Assembly: GCA_937891735.1 (NCBI GenBank)
Contig: CALAGR010000260.1
Location: 1-38,223 of the forward strand
Direction: 5' to 3'
DNA: 38,223 bases
DNA from: an uncultured Pseudomonadota bacterium
GTDB taxonomy: Bacteria; Myxococcota_A; UBA796; UBA9615
Below are positions 7,999 through 16,190 of the stretch, in pieces. The notes beneath the pieces were generated by a model, which had not been told where the DNA came from, did no database searches, and saw only the letters and a program-made list of their open reading frames with translations. Within the stretch, counting starts at the first letter, position 1. Every line of letters starts with the position of its first letter. A program made the position numbers and the translations under genes.

Positions 7999-8846
7999 CT
8001 ACTCGTTCTTCTCGGTGGTGGTGGCCTCGTCCAGCTCGAAGTCCATGTCCTCGGCGTCGAGGGCCACGATCTCGGACTCGGCGAAGGTGTCGCGCCAGAG
8101 CATGGTCATGGTCGCGAACTGCATGTCGATGATCCGCTTCTCGATCACGAAGCTCGTGGTGAAGGAGGTCTTCTCCCCCTTCTGGAGCCGGGCTTCCTTG
8201 TTCTTGCGGAAGGTGTTCGAGTACTCGGCGCCGGTCTGCAGCTTGACGCCGATCTGGCTCGCGTCCACGTACCCGATGCCGTCGCCGGTGTACTCGCACT
8301 CCCACTTCGTGGTGGTGTCGCTCGTCTCCTGCTTGTGGTTGAGCACGGCGCACTCGAAGTTGCCGGCGGTCACGTTGTTCTGCGACGGCGGCAGCTGGAA
8401 GTCGGCGGCCTTCTTGACCTCACCCTTGGCCGCGGCCTTGTACAGCCCCGAGAACGTCAGGGTCATCTTCTCGACGTGCAGGTCGGAGCCGCCGAACTTG
8501 AGGGGCAGGGTCGCCTTGCCGTCGGGCTCGATCACCAGGGAGGGCTTCTCCTTGCCGTCGTAGGGCTTCAGCTCCTGGCCACCGGCGTTCAGGACCATCT
8601 CGTGCTTCTTGAGGAAGATCCAATCGCTCGTCTGGTTCTTGAAGCCCAGGCTCAGGTTGATCTTGTTGCCCTGGGCGATGGCCTTCTTGGCGGTGACGAG
8701 GATGTCGCCGGTGTCGAGGTCGTCGGCCTTGAGCCAGTTCTCGTGGTCGTTCTCGTCGGGGCCTCGTCGGCGTCCTTCCCCCCGAAGGCGCTGGAGGACA
8801 AGGGCAGGGTCAGCAGGGCGAGGGACAGGGCGGTGATCAGGCGCAT
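7999..8846 (-). CDS. Secreted protein of unknown function, split by a frameshift
   Basis: The N-terminus MRLITALSLALLTLPLSSSA is a clear signal peptide starting at the ATG at 8846, with AAAGG about 10 nt upstream. The mature part (WLKADDLDTGDILVTAKKA...) lies in another frame. The two join at a run of four C (8758-8761 on the plus strand as GGGG): one extra base gives ...KDADEAPDENDHENWLK with no gap, a 282-aa product. The two halves read as one gene, so this is a sequencing indel or a recent lesion. The mature protein is rich in beta strand and Lys/Glu, has two cysteines (FECAVLNHK, KWECEY) and ends in an acidic tail. I do not recognise the family. Upstream, 8847-8992 has no gene. Confidence 0.75.
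8758..8761 (-). other. Frameshift point in a C homopolymer
   Basis: The signal-peptide frame and the mature-domain frame of the secreted protein meet exactly at this four-base run. A fifth C restores a single uninterrupted reading frame. No stop codon interrupts either frame close to the junction, which favours an indel over recoding. Confidence 0.7.
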
Positions 8847-8992
8847 GGCATGGGACCTTTCGTGCAAAGCGCAGCAGAGGATTGCGCTCCCGCGTCCGGC
8901 GGGTGGCGACGTTTAACACACCAGACCGACCGGTTCGACCACCGCCCCGGGTCGCGGGTTGCGTTCCCCCGCAGAGGCCTGATCGAGCCGCC

Positions 8993-9937
8993 TCAGTCGC
9001 GGCAGGTCAGCCGGTACAGAGGCGGCTCGGAGCCCTCGGAGACATGCAGGATGTCCCGCTCGTCACGGCTCCAGGCGATCGCCTCGCCCTGGGGCTCATC
9101 GGCCACAGCAAGCGCCCGCTGCTGCGACGGCTCGATCCCCTCCAGGCCGTCGGCGCCGAGGTCGTACAGGTACGCGTCCGTGTAGGTGCGAATGAGGAGC
9201 CGCGTGCCGTCCAGGGTGAGGTCCGCGCCGGTGACCGTGTCGATGAGGCCGCCGTCGGACCCGATGGTGGTGGTCGCGATCAGCGTGGCCGACCGGGGCG
9301 GCTCCGCCTCCACGGTGGGCATGCGGTACAGCCGCGCGACACCGTCGGTGCGCTTCGTGATGACGACCGGCGTGCCGTCGGGCTCGAGCACGAGGGCCTC
9401 GGCGTTCTGGGAGCCCTGGGGGTAGGTGCCCCGGAAGGACTCGGCGACGGCGGTCAGATCGACCTGTTCGGTCGCTGCCGGGTCGATGCTCGGCTCGTCC
9501 ACCCGCAGCAGGGTCACCCACGGACGCCCGTTGACGTTGTCGCCGATGTCCGCCATCACCAGGCACCACGGGCCCCCGGCGGCGGGGGAGGGGCGGTCAT
9601 CGCCGCAGGCGCCGAGGGCGAGGTCCTCCCAGTCCGCCGCGGACGCGCCATCCAGCAGCAGCGTGGCCACCGTGTCGCCGGATGGGCCGAGCGCGGTCAG
9701 CAGCGGGCCCGACGCCGAGTCCTCGTGGACCCAGGCGACGCCGGGGTTGGCGCGGGACAGCACGAGCCCGGAGATCTCCGTCAGGTCCTCGTCCTGGACC
9801 AGGGCCTCGACCTCGGCGGGGTTCCAGCGCGCGCAGGGGGGCTGCGGGGTCATCGCCTCCACCGGATCGTCGTGGCCGTCGTCCGCCGACGGGCAGGCGA
9901 GCAGGAGGGTGAACAGGCACAGGGACATGGTGCGCAT
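8993..9937 (-). CDS. Lipoprotein, predicted beta-propeller
   Basis: A 314-aa protein starting at the ATG at 9937. MRTMSLCLFTLLLACPS is a lipoprotein signal with lipobox LLAC (Cys15). The mature part holds repeated strand-rich units such as EISGLVLSRANPGVAWVHED, WEDLALGAC..WCLVMADIGDN and EAIAWSRDERDILHVSEGS. This order (difference from expectation, 'DWED', 'DIGDN', 'EALV') is typical of secreted beta-propeller proteins. No catalytic motif is recognised. It is transcribed divergently from the small secreted gene at 9960, with only 22 nt between the start codons. The frame is open 166 codons further upstream but those residues are antisense to other genes. Confidence 0.85.
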   Translation of the reverse strand: MRTMSLCLFTLLLACPSADDGHDDPVEAMTPQPPCARWNPAEVEALVQDEDLTEISGLVLSRANPGVAWVHEDSASGPLLTALGPSGDTVATLLLDGASAADWEDLALGACGDDRPSPAAGGPWCLVMADIGDNVNGRPWVTLLRVDEPSIDPAATEQVDLTAVAESFRGTYPQGSQNAEALVLEPDGTPVVITKRTDGVARLYRMPTVEAEPPRSATLIATTTIGSDGGLIDTVTGADLTLDGTRLLIRTYTDAYLYDLGADGLEGIEPSQQRALAVADEPQGEAIAWSRDERDILHVSEGSEPPLYRLTCRD

Positions 9938-9959
9938 GGCGGGAGGGTACGATCCGCGC

Positions 9960-10493
9960 GTGCGCCGCTGGGTCCTCCTTCTGTCGTTGTCGCTCACCGC
10001 TGCCGCCCAGGCTGCGCCGTCTGCGCCGTCTGCGCCGTCGGGGCCGTCGGATCCGGACCTGGCCGCGGGCACCTGCCGCGGGCACGCCTCCGCCAAGGAG
10101 GTGTTGGCTTCCCTGCCGACCGCAGTTCCGGAGCTGGTGGTGCTGTGGCCTCGCGTGGGTCGCGAAGCGGGCTCCCCGTGCCGCTCGGTGGGGCGGATCA
10201 CGGTGGTGGACCACCAGGGCCAGATGCTCACGGTCTCGTTCGTGCTGCGGGGGCGCGCCGACCCGCCGCCGGAGGAGGGCTTCCGACCCTGGTATGGGCA
10301 GGACGATTCGCCCGAGGAGGCACGCCCGGGCCCGCCGCGAAGCGAGATGACGTGGCTCCCCGACGGCGCCGCGCAGGGCGTGCATGTGGTGGTGGCGGGC
10401 GCCCCGAGCGTCTCCGAGGAGACCCTGGAAGGCACGATCGGGTTTCTGTCCGCGGTTCCCCTGGCAGGCGCGCTCGGATCACCGGCCCGCTGA
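9960..10493 (+). CDS. Small secreted protein of unknown function
   Basis: A 177-aa product from the GTG at 9960. (M)RRWVLLLSLSLTAAAQAAPS is a signal peptide, followed by a Pro/Ala/Ser linker encoded by a 9-bp tandem repeat. The mature domain starts at about residue 40 (TCRGHASAKEVLASLPTAVPELVVLWPRVG) and I do not recognise it. The frame extends far upstream but only through sequence antisense to the divergent lipoprotein. It ends 32 nt before the Cas6-family gene and may be co-transcribed with it. Confidence 0.72.
   Translation: MRRWVLLLSLSLTAAAQAAPSAPSAPSGPSDPDLAAGTCRGHASAKEVLASLPTAVPELVVLWPRVGREAGSPCRSVGRITVVDHQGQMLTVSFVLRGRADPPPEEGFRPWYGQDDSPEEARPGPPRSEMTWLPDGAAQGVHVVVAGAPSVSEETLEGTIGFLSAVPLAGALGSPAR
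10019..10045 (+). repeat. 9-bp tandem repeat, three copies
   Basis: The unit ctgcgccgt is repeated three times with a fourth degenerate copy, encoding Ala-Pro-Ser triplets in the linker after the signal peptide. It is a low-complexity linker prone to slippage. Confidence 0.75.
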
Positions 10494-10525
10494 CGGGTTC
10501 GAGCCGCGTGTTAACGTCGCGCGCC

Positions 10526-11590
10526 ATGGCTGACGACATCGTTGAGACCCGAACCTGGCGCAGGCGCGACGCAGCGCCGCCCACCGAGCCGGCCGCCCCC
10601 GCTGGACGGATCACGGTGCAGGCGCCCAAGGGTGATGCGCCGCCTGCGGACGTGCTCGCGGCGCGGATCCGCGCGTCCCTGGCGGGCTGGCCCGTGGTGG
10701 TGCTGCGGGCGACGGGCACCGTGAACGGCAAGGCGCGCCCGGGTCAGTGGCGGGGGCTGTGGCTGCGGTCCCAGATCGGCGAGATCATCGACCGCACCCT
10801 GTCGCGGGAGGCGGGGCTGGCCCTGCTCGGGGTGCACACGCCGGGCCGCGTGTATGGCGGCGCCTGGGCGCCCATCGCGCTTCGCACGTCTCCCCTGGGT
10901 GAGGACCGACTCAAGCCGGACAGCGACGTGTGCATCGAGATCGTGCTGCACGGGCGCGCGGCCCACGCCGCTGGCGAGCTGGTCCGGGCGCTCCTGAACC
11001 CCGCGGGCGGCGCCGCCAAGGCGGACGGCTTCGTTCGTTGGCGAACCGTCCAGCACCTGGTCTGCGACGAGGGCGAGGAGCCCCGGTGGCGTCCGTGCGC
11101 CCCCAAGGTGCCTGCGGCGCTGCTCGCCGTGGACCGCTTGACGGAGCCGAAGATCCGCGCGCGTCGGGTGATGGTCACGTTCCAGTCACCCACCGTCATC
11201 GCGCGGCGGGGCGAAGACGGTGAGCCCTGGCCCGACTTCATGCTGCTCGTGGACCGGATGGGCCGCACCCTGTCGACCCTGCTCGATCGGAGCGGCCACA
11301 CCGGTCCCCGCATGCCGGACGACGACCTGCTGCGGGCCGCCGCGAGCGCCCGGCTGGTGGCGAACCACACCCGGCTGGTGCAGACGCCGAGCACCATCGC
11401 GGGGGCCGAGCCGCCGCGCCTGGACCGTCGCTCGCCCACGCCCCCGCCGGAGGAGCAGCTCCCCCTGCTGGTCGGCAGCGCCACCTTCTCGGGGGACTTC
11501 GAAGGACTCAGGCCCCTGCTCCGGGCCGTGAGCTGGCTCGGGATGGGTCCTGGCCGCCAGAACGGCCTCGGAGAGATCAGCATCCGCTGA
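10526..11590 (+). CDS. Cas6-family (PF10040-like) RAMP protein, no CRISPR nearby
   Basis: A 354-aa protein from the ATG at 10526. The N-terminal half has PGQWRGLWLRSQIGEIIDRTL, which fits the 'LRGxxG' segment of Cas6 RAMPs. CIEIVLHGRAAHAAGELVRALL fits the 'f.ltLfG.a' strand and helix. The second half has VMVTFQSPTVIARRGEDGEP, fitting 'l.f.TPt.l...G...p', then a 'ddLL..A' helix. It ends in VGSATFSGDFEGLRPLLRAVSW followed by the Gly-rich loop G339-M-G-P-G-R-Q-N-G-L-G349-EI. This order is diagnostic of the CRISPR_Cas6 C-terminal (DUF2276) family, whose members cut pre-crRNA. A catalytic His cannot be assigned by eye. No repeat array, cas1/2, Cascade or type III gene lies within the window, so the RNA substrate is unknown. 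It could act in trans on a distant array or be repurposed. Confidence 0.72.
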   Translation: MADDIVETRTWRRRDAAPPTEPAAPAGRITVQAPKGDAPPADVLAARIRASLAGWPVVVLRATGTVNGKARPGQWRGLWLRSQIGEIIDRTLSREAGLALLGVHTPGRVYGGAWAPIALRTSPLGEDRLKPDSDVCIEIVLHGRAAHAAGELVRALLNPAGGAAKADGFVRWRTVQHLVCDEGEEPRWRPCAPKVPAALLAVDRLTEPKIRARRVMVTFQSPTVIARRGEDGEPWPDFMLLVDRMGRTLSTLLDRSGHTGPRMPDDDLLRAAASARLVANHTRLVQTPSTIAGAEPPRLDRRSPTPPPEEQLPLLVGSATFSGDFEGLRPLLRAVSWLGMGPGRQNGLGEISIR

Positions 11591-11656
11591 CCGGGCCGCT
11601 CGCCACCCCCCATCCAGGGGGGAGCGTTGGTACGATGCCGTTCCCAGGAGAGTCCG

Positions 11657-12244
11657 ATGCGCGCGTCCCTGATCGCCCTGTCGCCGATGTTGTGCCTGCT
11701 GCTGGCTGGGTGCACGCCCGTTCCGGGTGGCCTCGGTGAGTCCGAGGAGTGCGTCGGCAACACCGCGCCGGAGATCGGCAACCTAGAGGTCAACTCGTGG
11801 CAGGACGAAGAGACCCAGCAGTGGTCCTTCTGTGTGCACGTGGACTGGATCGACCCGGGGCGGGACGACGCTGGGGTGGCGGGCACCGGCGCGCCGAACA
11901 TCTTCGGTGGCATGTGGTCGATGGAGATCCTGGGCGTGACGACGCCGTCCTCATGGATCGATGAGAACCCCAGTCCCTTCGGGGTCACCCTCGGCGCCAA
12001 CTCCGGCGAGCTGGAGCGTTGTTACTTCGGTGACTTCCTGGTCGAGGATCGCGACATCAACTTCGAGGTGCGCGTGCGGGACCGCTGCGACGCCGTGTCC
12101 AACGAGAAGTCCGGCAACTACTACATCGGCGGCGGCGGCGCCGAGGCCCACCAGGTCGAGAACCCCGGCGTGGGCGGCGACGGCTGCAACCCCGTCACGT
12201 GGGTCGGCGCAGGAGCCCCAGGGTGTACGTCCAGCGGGGAGTGA
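11657..12244 (+). CDS. Lipoprotein, tandem paralogue A
   Basis: A 195-aa protein starting at the ATG at 11657, with AGGAG 9 nt upstream. MRASLIALSPMLCLLLAGC is a lipoprotein signal (lipobox LAGC, Cys19). The mature part contains NTAPEIGNLEVNS, WIDPGRDDAGVAGTGAPN and VRDRCDAVSNEKSGNYYIGG, all shared with the next gene, so the two arose by tandem duplication. Paired cysteines suggest disulphides in an outer-membrane or periplasmic setting. No known family is recognised. Its TGA lies inside the 5' end of the next gene. Confidence 0.88.
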   Translation: MRASLIALSPMLCLLLAGCTPVPGGLGESEECVGNTAPEIGNLEVNSWQDEETQQWSFCVHVDWIDPGRDDAGVAGTGAPNIFGGMWSMEILGVTTPSSWIDENPSPFGVTLGANSGELERCYFGDFLVEDRDINFEVRVRDRCDAVSNEKSGNYYIGGGGAEAHQVENPGVGGDGCNPVTWVGAGAPGCTSSGE

Positions 12245-12879
12245 CCGCCAGGCTGCTCGCGCTGCTCGTCTGCGGCGCTGGCTGCACGGCGGTGCCCACC
12301 ACTGCGGACTGGGACGACGACCCGGTCTGCGACGCGAACACGCCCCCGGAGATCGGCAACCTGGTGCTGAACTCCGCGTTCTTCCCGGAGCAGCTCGCCT
12401 GGGGGCTGTGCGCGTCGTTCCAGTGGATCGATCCGGGCCGCGACGCCGCCGGCAACGTCGGCTCGGACCCGCCCAACCTGGTCGGAGGCATGTACTCCAG
12501 CGAGTTCCAGGGCGTGGTCACGATCAGCTCGTGGCTCAGCGAGGACTACGTGGACCCCACCGCGGCCGGCGGATCCCTGCAGGTGAACATGAACGGGGAA
12601 GGCCTCGTGGTGGACCCGGAGGACATCGCGGCGTGGCTACCCCTCAACGGCGAGCCGCTGCCCGACCTCAGCCAGTGTCCGGACCTGAACGGCAACGGCA
12701 TCGCGGAGCTCACGGACTGCATCGGGGGCTACGAGATGGCCTTCGCGCTGCGGATCCGGGACCGCTGTGATGCGCCATCCGAGGACCTGACAGGCCGCTA
12801 CGTGCTCGGCACGGGCCGGCGGGTGGAGGCCGAGGGCCTCACAGGCTGTGAGGAGGTTCAGGGTCCGGCGGAGCAGTAG
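12223..12879 (+). CDS. Lipoprotein, tandem paralogue B
   Basis: A 218-aa paralogue of the preceding lipoprotein: NTPPEIGNLVLNS, WIDPGRDAAGNVG, and IRDRCDAPSEDLTGRYVLGTG match it in order, with an extra stretch (about residues 125-165) absent from copy A. The GTG at 12223 is chosen because AGGAG lies 7 nt upstream. A second GTG at 12241, forming a GTGA overlap with the upstream stop, is also possible. The signal ends in lipobox AGC (Cys21). The 3' end overlaps the convergent membrane gene by 41 nt. Function unknown. Confidence 0.85.
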   Translation: MYVQRGVTARLLALLVCGAGCTAVPTTADWDDDPVCDANTPPEIGNLVLNSAFFPEQLAWGLCASFQWIDPGRDAAGNVGSDPPNLVGGMYSSEFQGVVTISSWLSEDYVDPTAAGGSLQVNMNGEGLVVDPEDIAAWLPLNGEPLPDLSQCPDLNGNGIAELTDCIGGYEMAFALRIRDRCDAPSEDLTGRYVLGTGRRVEAEGLTGCEEVQGPAEQ

Positions 12880-14545
12880 GGACCTCGTCCTCGACCGCGT
12901 CCGCTTCCTCGACCGCGTCCGGCACCTCGACCGCGTCCGTTTCCTCGACCTCTTCGGGCTCCTCCACCGGCTCGGCCGGGCGGGGCGCAGCCATGCGCCC
13001 CACGAGCACGAACACGAACCACAGGATCCAGGACAGATCCGCGATCACGAACCACGGGAAGGTGTCGCTGCCCAGGTTCTTCATCCCGTAGAACACCGCG
13101 ATCTGCACGAACAGCAGCGCCGTCACCACGGCGCGCCACGGCCCATCCCGTCCCCGCGCCCCCAGCACGAAGAACAGGGCCGCCGCGCCCCAGTAGTACC
13201 GCGACAGCACGATCACCGCGAACACCACGGCCATGGACAGCAGCATCGCGTCCATCGGGTCGTTGTCGTTGATCCGGAGGGTCGCGCCGAGCCACAGCAG
13301 ACACATCAGCCCGGCGCACACGGTCCACAGGGTCTCCTGCTTCTTCCACGCGTCGCGCCGCCGGTACTTGGCGGTGAACTCGAACCCGGCGCTCATGTCG
13401 TGGGTGAAGAAGTGCTGCAGGCCGATGCGGCGTCCGCCGAAGCGGTGGTCGTCGGTGTGCATCGAGATGTCGTTGAGGAACTCGGGCCAGGCGTGCGCCC
13501 CGCGCCCGTTGAGGCACCCGTAGCCCGCCAGCAGCACGCAGGTCAGGGCGAACGCGGGCATGAACTGCCGGGTGAACACCGGCACCTGCCGTGTGCGCAG
13601 CCACCGAAGCGCCGTCCAGATCGCGAGCCCCCCCAGGAAGAAGCCCGGGAAGATCCGCACCATCGCGGCGTAGGCGAGGCTGACCCCCGCGAGCCGGTTC
13701 TGTCCGCGCTGCACCGCGGCGGCGAAGACGAGCATGGCCGCGAGGTAGTCGTGCAGGAACGGCCGTCCGATGAGGTGGCCCTGGTTGCCGTAGAACAGCA
13801 GGCACCACGCGGCGGCGAGCAGTCCCCACACGGGCCCGAAGGTCCACGCGAAGAACCCGAACGCCGCCAGCAGCAGGACCGCGTCCACGGACCCGTACAC
13901 AGCCAGCCCCCACCTCGTGGCGGGGAGGTGGGACAGGATCCAGCCGGTGGTGTTCCAGGTGGGCGTCGCGTTGTAGCCGCGGTCGGTCAGCACCTCTTCC
14001 CAGCGGCGGCGGAGCTTCGGATAGAAGTACTCGACGTCCTTGCTGAACTGCTGCCAGCGCGCGTCGGTCCACTCGGCGCGGCGGGTGCGGGTCTCGGCGG
14101 CGGGGGGCTCGAACGCGTAGGTGTACAGGTTGCGGATGTACCCCAGCTTCTTCCAGTGCTGCTTGTTCTGGTGGTCGGCGAGCACCGCCTGCTCGTACAG
14201 GCCGTCGTAGCCGAGCTCGTTGAAGTACTTCGCGCCCAGGTAGTAGTGGAAGAACGACCAGTCGCTGACGGAGCCCTTCGTGGCGAGGCGCTGCAGGGGG
14301 CGACCGACCATCGCGCCGATGACGATCAGCGCCCACACCACGATGATGATCGACACCCAGCGCCGTCGCGCCGCAGCCAGGAAGCCGCGGGTCAGGATCA
14401 GGGCCGCGCCTCCCAGAGCCATGGCGATCCGCCAGCTCCGGTTGTCGCCCCGGTCGTCGTGGAGCCAGTACCAGCCGCCCGCAAAGGCGAGCAGGCCGAC
14501 GATCCAGAGCCAGCGCGGGAGCCTGGGGGTGGGTTCGTCGATCAC
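12839..14545 (-). CDS. Polytopic membrane protein, GT-C/GT87-like glycosyltransferase candidate
   Basis: A 568-aa protein with about 11-12 hydrophobic segments, starting at the GTG at 14545 whose GTGA overlaps the CysC stop. An upstream GTG at 14575 is less likely. A large extracytoplasmic loop after the second or third helix contains [28 protein letters not shown], in the place where GT-C enzymes such as the mannosyltransferase GT87/DUF2029 family carry catalytic acidic residues. [20 protein letters not shown] and [17 protein letters not shown] are GT87-like. The C-terminal ~55 residues are an acidic Val/Glu/Pro tail from 18-bp repeats. It is the last gene of the GT2-CysC operon and is inferred to transfer a sugar from a polyprenyl-phosphate donor. 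Confidence 0.75.
   Translation of the reverse strand: MIDEPTPRLPRWLWIVGLLAFAGGWYWLHDDRGDNRSWRIAMALGGAALILTRGFLAAARRRWVSIIIVVWALIVIGAMVGRPLQRLATKGSVSDWSFFHYYLGAKYFNELGYDGLYEQAVLADHQNKQHWKKLGYIRNLYTYAFEPPAAETRTRRAEWTDARWQQFSKDVEYFYPKLRRRWEEVLTDRGYNATPTWNTTGWILSHLPATRWGLAVYGSVDAVLLLAAFGFFAWTFGPVWGLLAAAWCLLFYGNQGHLIGRPFLHDYLAAMLVFAAAVQRGQNRLAGVSLAYAAMVRIFPGFFLGGLAIWTALRWLRTRQVPVFTRQFMPAFALTCVLLAGYGCLNGRGAHAWPEFLNDISMHTDDHRFGGRRIGLQHFFTHDMSAGFEFTAKYRRRDAWKKQETLWTVCAGLMCLLWLGATLRINDNDPMDAMLLSMAVVFAVIVLSRYYWGAAALFFVLGARGRDGPWRAVVTALLFVQIAVFYGMKNLGSDTFPWFVIADLSWILWFVFVLVGRMAAPRPAEPVEEPEEVEETDAVEVPDAVEEADAVEDEVPTAPPDPEPPHSL
12890..12961 (-). repeat. 18-bp tandem repeats in coding sequence
   Basis: Three near-identical 18-bp units (start ctcgaccgcgtccg at 12890, 12908, 12926) and a degenerate fourth at 12944 encode a DAVExx repeat in the acidic tail of the GT-C-like protein. 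They lie just beyond the stop of the convergent lipoprotein gene. Confidence 0.85.
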
Positions 14546-15144
14546 GCCGGGATCACTCCCCGCTGCACGAGCCACGCGACCACCAGGGCCACGGACTCGT
14601 CGAGGCTGTGGGCGCCGGTGTCGATCACCAGGTCTGCGGCCTCGGGCTCCTCGTAGGGGGCCGAGACTCCCGTGAACTCCGGGATCTCTCCGGCCCGCGC
14701 GCTCCGGTACAGGCCCTTGGGATCCCGGCTCTCACACACCGCCAGCCCCGGGTTCACGAAGACCTCCACGAAGCCGTCGCCGATGAGCTCCCGGACCCGG
14801 GCCCGGTCGGCGCGATAGGGGCTGATGAACGCGGTGAGCACGACGGCCCCGGAGTCCACGAAGAGCCGGGCCAGCTCCCCCACCCGCCGGATGTTCTCGG
14901 TGCGATCCGCCGCGCTGAAGCCCAGGTCCCCGTTCAGGCCCATGCGCACGTTGTCGCCGTCCAGCGCGTAGGAGTGCACGCCGCGGATCACGAGTTCCTC
15001 TTCGACGGCGCGGCTCAGCGTGGACTTGCCCGAGCCGGAGAGCCCCGTGAACCACAGACACGCCGCGTCGTGGCCGAGCAGGGTCGCCCGCTGCTGGCGG
15101 CTGACCCGCCCCTCGTGCCAGGTGAGATTGTTCGCCTCGCTCAT
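14542..15144 (-). CDS. cysC: Adenylylsulfate (APS) kinase
   Basis: A 200-aa protein phosphorylating APS to PAPS. The P-loop is GLSGSGKST (Lys40), followed by [30 protein letters not shown] and the catalytic-serine segment [53 protein letters not shown] closely follows the canonical CysC C-terminal half. All substrate-binding motifs are present. There is no CysN/CysD here; instead it lies 7 nt after a GT2 glycosyltransferase and overlaps a GT-C-like gene, suggesting a sulfation role or a related kinase reaction on sugar precursors. Confidence 0.95.
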   Translation of the reverse strand: MSEANNLTWHEGRVSRQQRATLLGHDAACLWFTGLSGSGKSTLSRAVEEELVIRGVHSYALDGDNVRMGLNGDLGFSAADRTENIRRVGELARLFVDSGAVVLTAFISPYRADRARVRELIGDGFVEVFVNPGLAVCESRDPKGLYRSARAGEIPEFTGVSAPYEEPEAADLVIDTGAHSLDESVALVVAWLVQRGVIPA

Positions 15145-15151
15145 GTCGCCT

Positions 15152-15871
15152 TCACCACAGCCGCCGACCGAGGCGGATCTCCATGCCCAGCCCCAGCATG
15201 TCCACGAGCACCTGCTGGATCCGGCGCCGGTTCACCACCTTGCTCTCGCCGGCCCGGCGGGGGCGGATGTGCATGGTCGTGGCGGCGGGGGCGAGGCCGC
15301 TGCGGATGGCCTTGATGGGCAGCTCCAGGTTGAAGAAGAAGGTGTCGCTGAAGGTCGGGATCATCGCGTAGTCGGCGCGGCGGATCAGGTAGACGCCGTC
15401 GAGCTTGCGGCTGACCCCCGTGCTGAGCCACATGAGCCCCCGCAGCCCGCGGCTCAGGACCTTGCGCGCGAGGTTGTCGGCCTCCTGGAAGCGGTGCGGA
15501 AAGTGGCAGGTCACCAGGTCGATGCAGGGGTCGCTCTCTACCACGTCGAACAGGTTCTTCAACCCGCTGGGAGGGACCTGGCCGTCGGCGGGGAGCCCAC
15601 ACAGCCACTCGTGACGAGCCGCGTCGAACCCGGTCTTCAAGGCGCCACCGATGCCGCGGTTGGGGTGGTACTCGATGACCTGGACGTGGTCCGGGTGCCG
15701 CTCCTGTACGCTCCTGGCGGCCGCAGCGGTGCCATCGCTGCTCCCGTCGCTGACGAGAATCAGCTCATAATCAGCGGTCGCCTCGGCGAGGAAGTCGAGC
15801 GCCTCCTCCATGCAGGGGATGACGTTCTCCTCCTCGTTCCAGGCGTACATCACCACGGAGACCGCGAGCAT
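15152..15871 (-). CDS. GT2 family glycosyltransferase (polyprenyl-phosphate sugar synthase type)
   Basis: A 239-aa GT-A enzyme. It opens with [26 protein letters not shown] holds the nucleotide-binding Asp42, and LPADGQVPP holds the metal-binding Asp96, as in DPM1/GtrB-type enzymes ('DADLQ'). There is no C-terminal membrane pair, so it is a soluble or peripheral enzyme. The family makes dolichyl- or undecaprenyl-phosphate-linked sugars from nucleotide sugars. The GT-C-like protein two genes downstream would be the expected user of such a donor. Start is ATG at 15871. Confidence 0.9.
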   Translation of the reverse strand: MLAVSVVMYAWNEEENVIPCMEEALDFLAEATADYELILVSDGSSDGTAAAARSVQERHPDHVQVIEYHPNRGIGGALKTGFDAARHEWLCGLPADGQVPPSGLKNLFDVVESDPCIDLVTCHFPHRFQEADNLARKVLSRGLRGLMWLSTGVSRKLDGVYLIRRADYAMIPTFSDTFFFNLELPIKAIRSGLAPAATTMHIRPRRAGESKVVNRRRIQQVLVDMLGLGMEIRLGRRLW

Positions 15872-16109
15872 GCGGCGGGTTATAGCAGGGCTTCATCCGG
15901 CGCTTCGCGGGGTGCTCGGGCTGGTGACGGCAGGATTGATGGTGCTGATCGGCGTGATCGTCCTGGGTGACGGCACCGGGTCGCGGCGCTGGATCGGCTG
16001 GATCTTCTTCGCGCTGGCGGCGTACCGGGCGTTCGAGGCGCTGCGCGAGATCGCCCAGGGCCTGCGGCCCGACGAGGAAGACGGCGACGAGGAAGACGTC
16101 GGAGACTGA
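15870..16109 (+). CDS. Small two-helix membrane protein, unknown
   Basis: A 79-aa product starting at ATG 15870, in which two bases are shared with the divergent GT2 start codon (palindrome CATG). Two hydrophobic helices (about residues 12-32 and 40-55) are followed by an Asp/Glu-rich tail (DEEDGDEEDVGD). No family recognised. If the shared-ATG geometry is wrong, a GTG or the ATG at residue 24 is an alternative start, losing most of the first helix. Confidence 0.6.
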   Translation: MRRVIAGLHPALRGVLGLVTAGLMVLIGVIVLGDGTGSRRWIGWIFFALAAYRAFEALREIAQGLRPDEEDGDEEDVGD

Positions 16110-16190
16110 GGGCCGCGCCCGCCGCTTCGGCCGCGCCCCGGGCGGTTCGCCCTTGCGCGCCCGTCGCCCGACATGTAGATCCGCGCGGCC

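Noticed and set aside
8758..8761. Recoding or selenocysteine as explanation for the split secreted gene
   Set aside because: No in-frame stop codon is read through; the two parts are in different frames, so it is an indel, not a UGA event, despite selA in the window.
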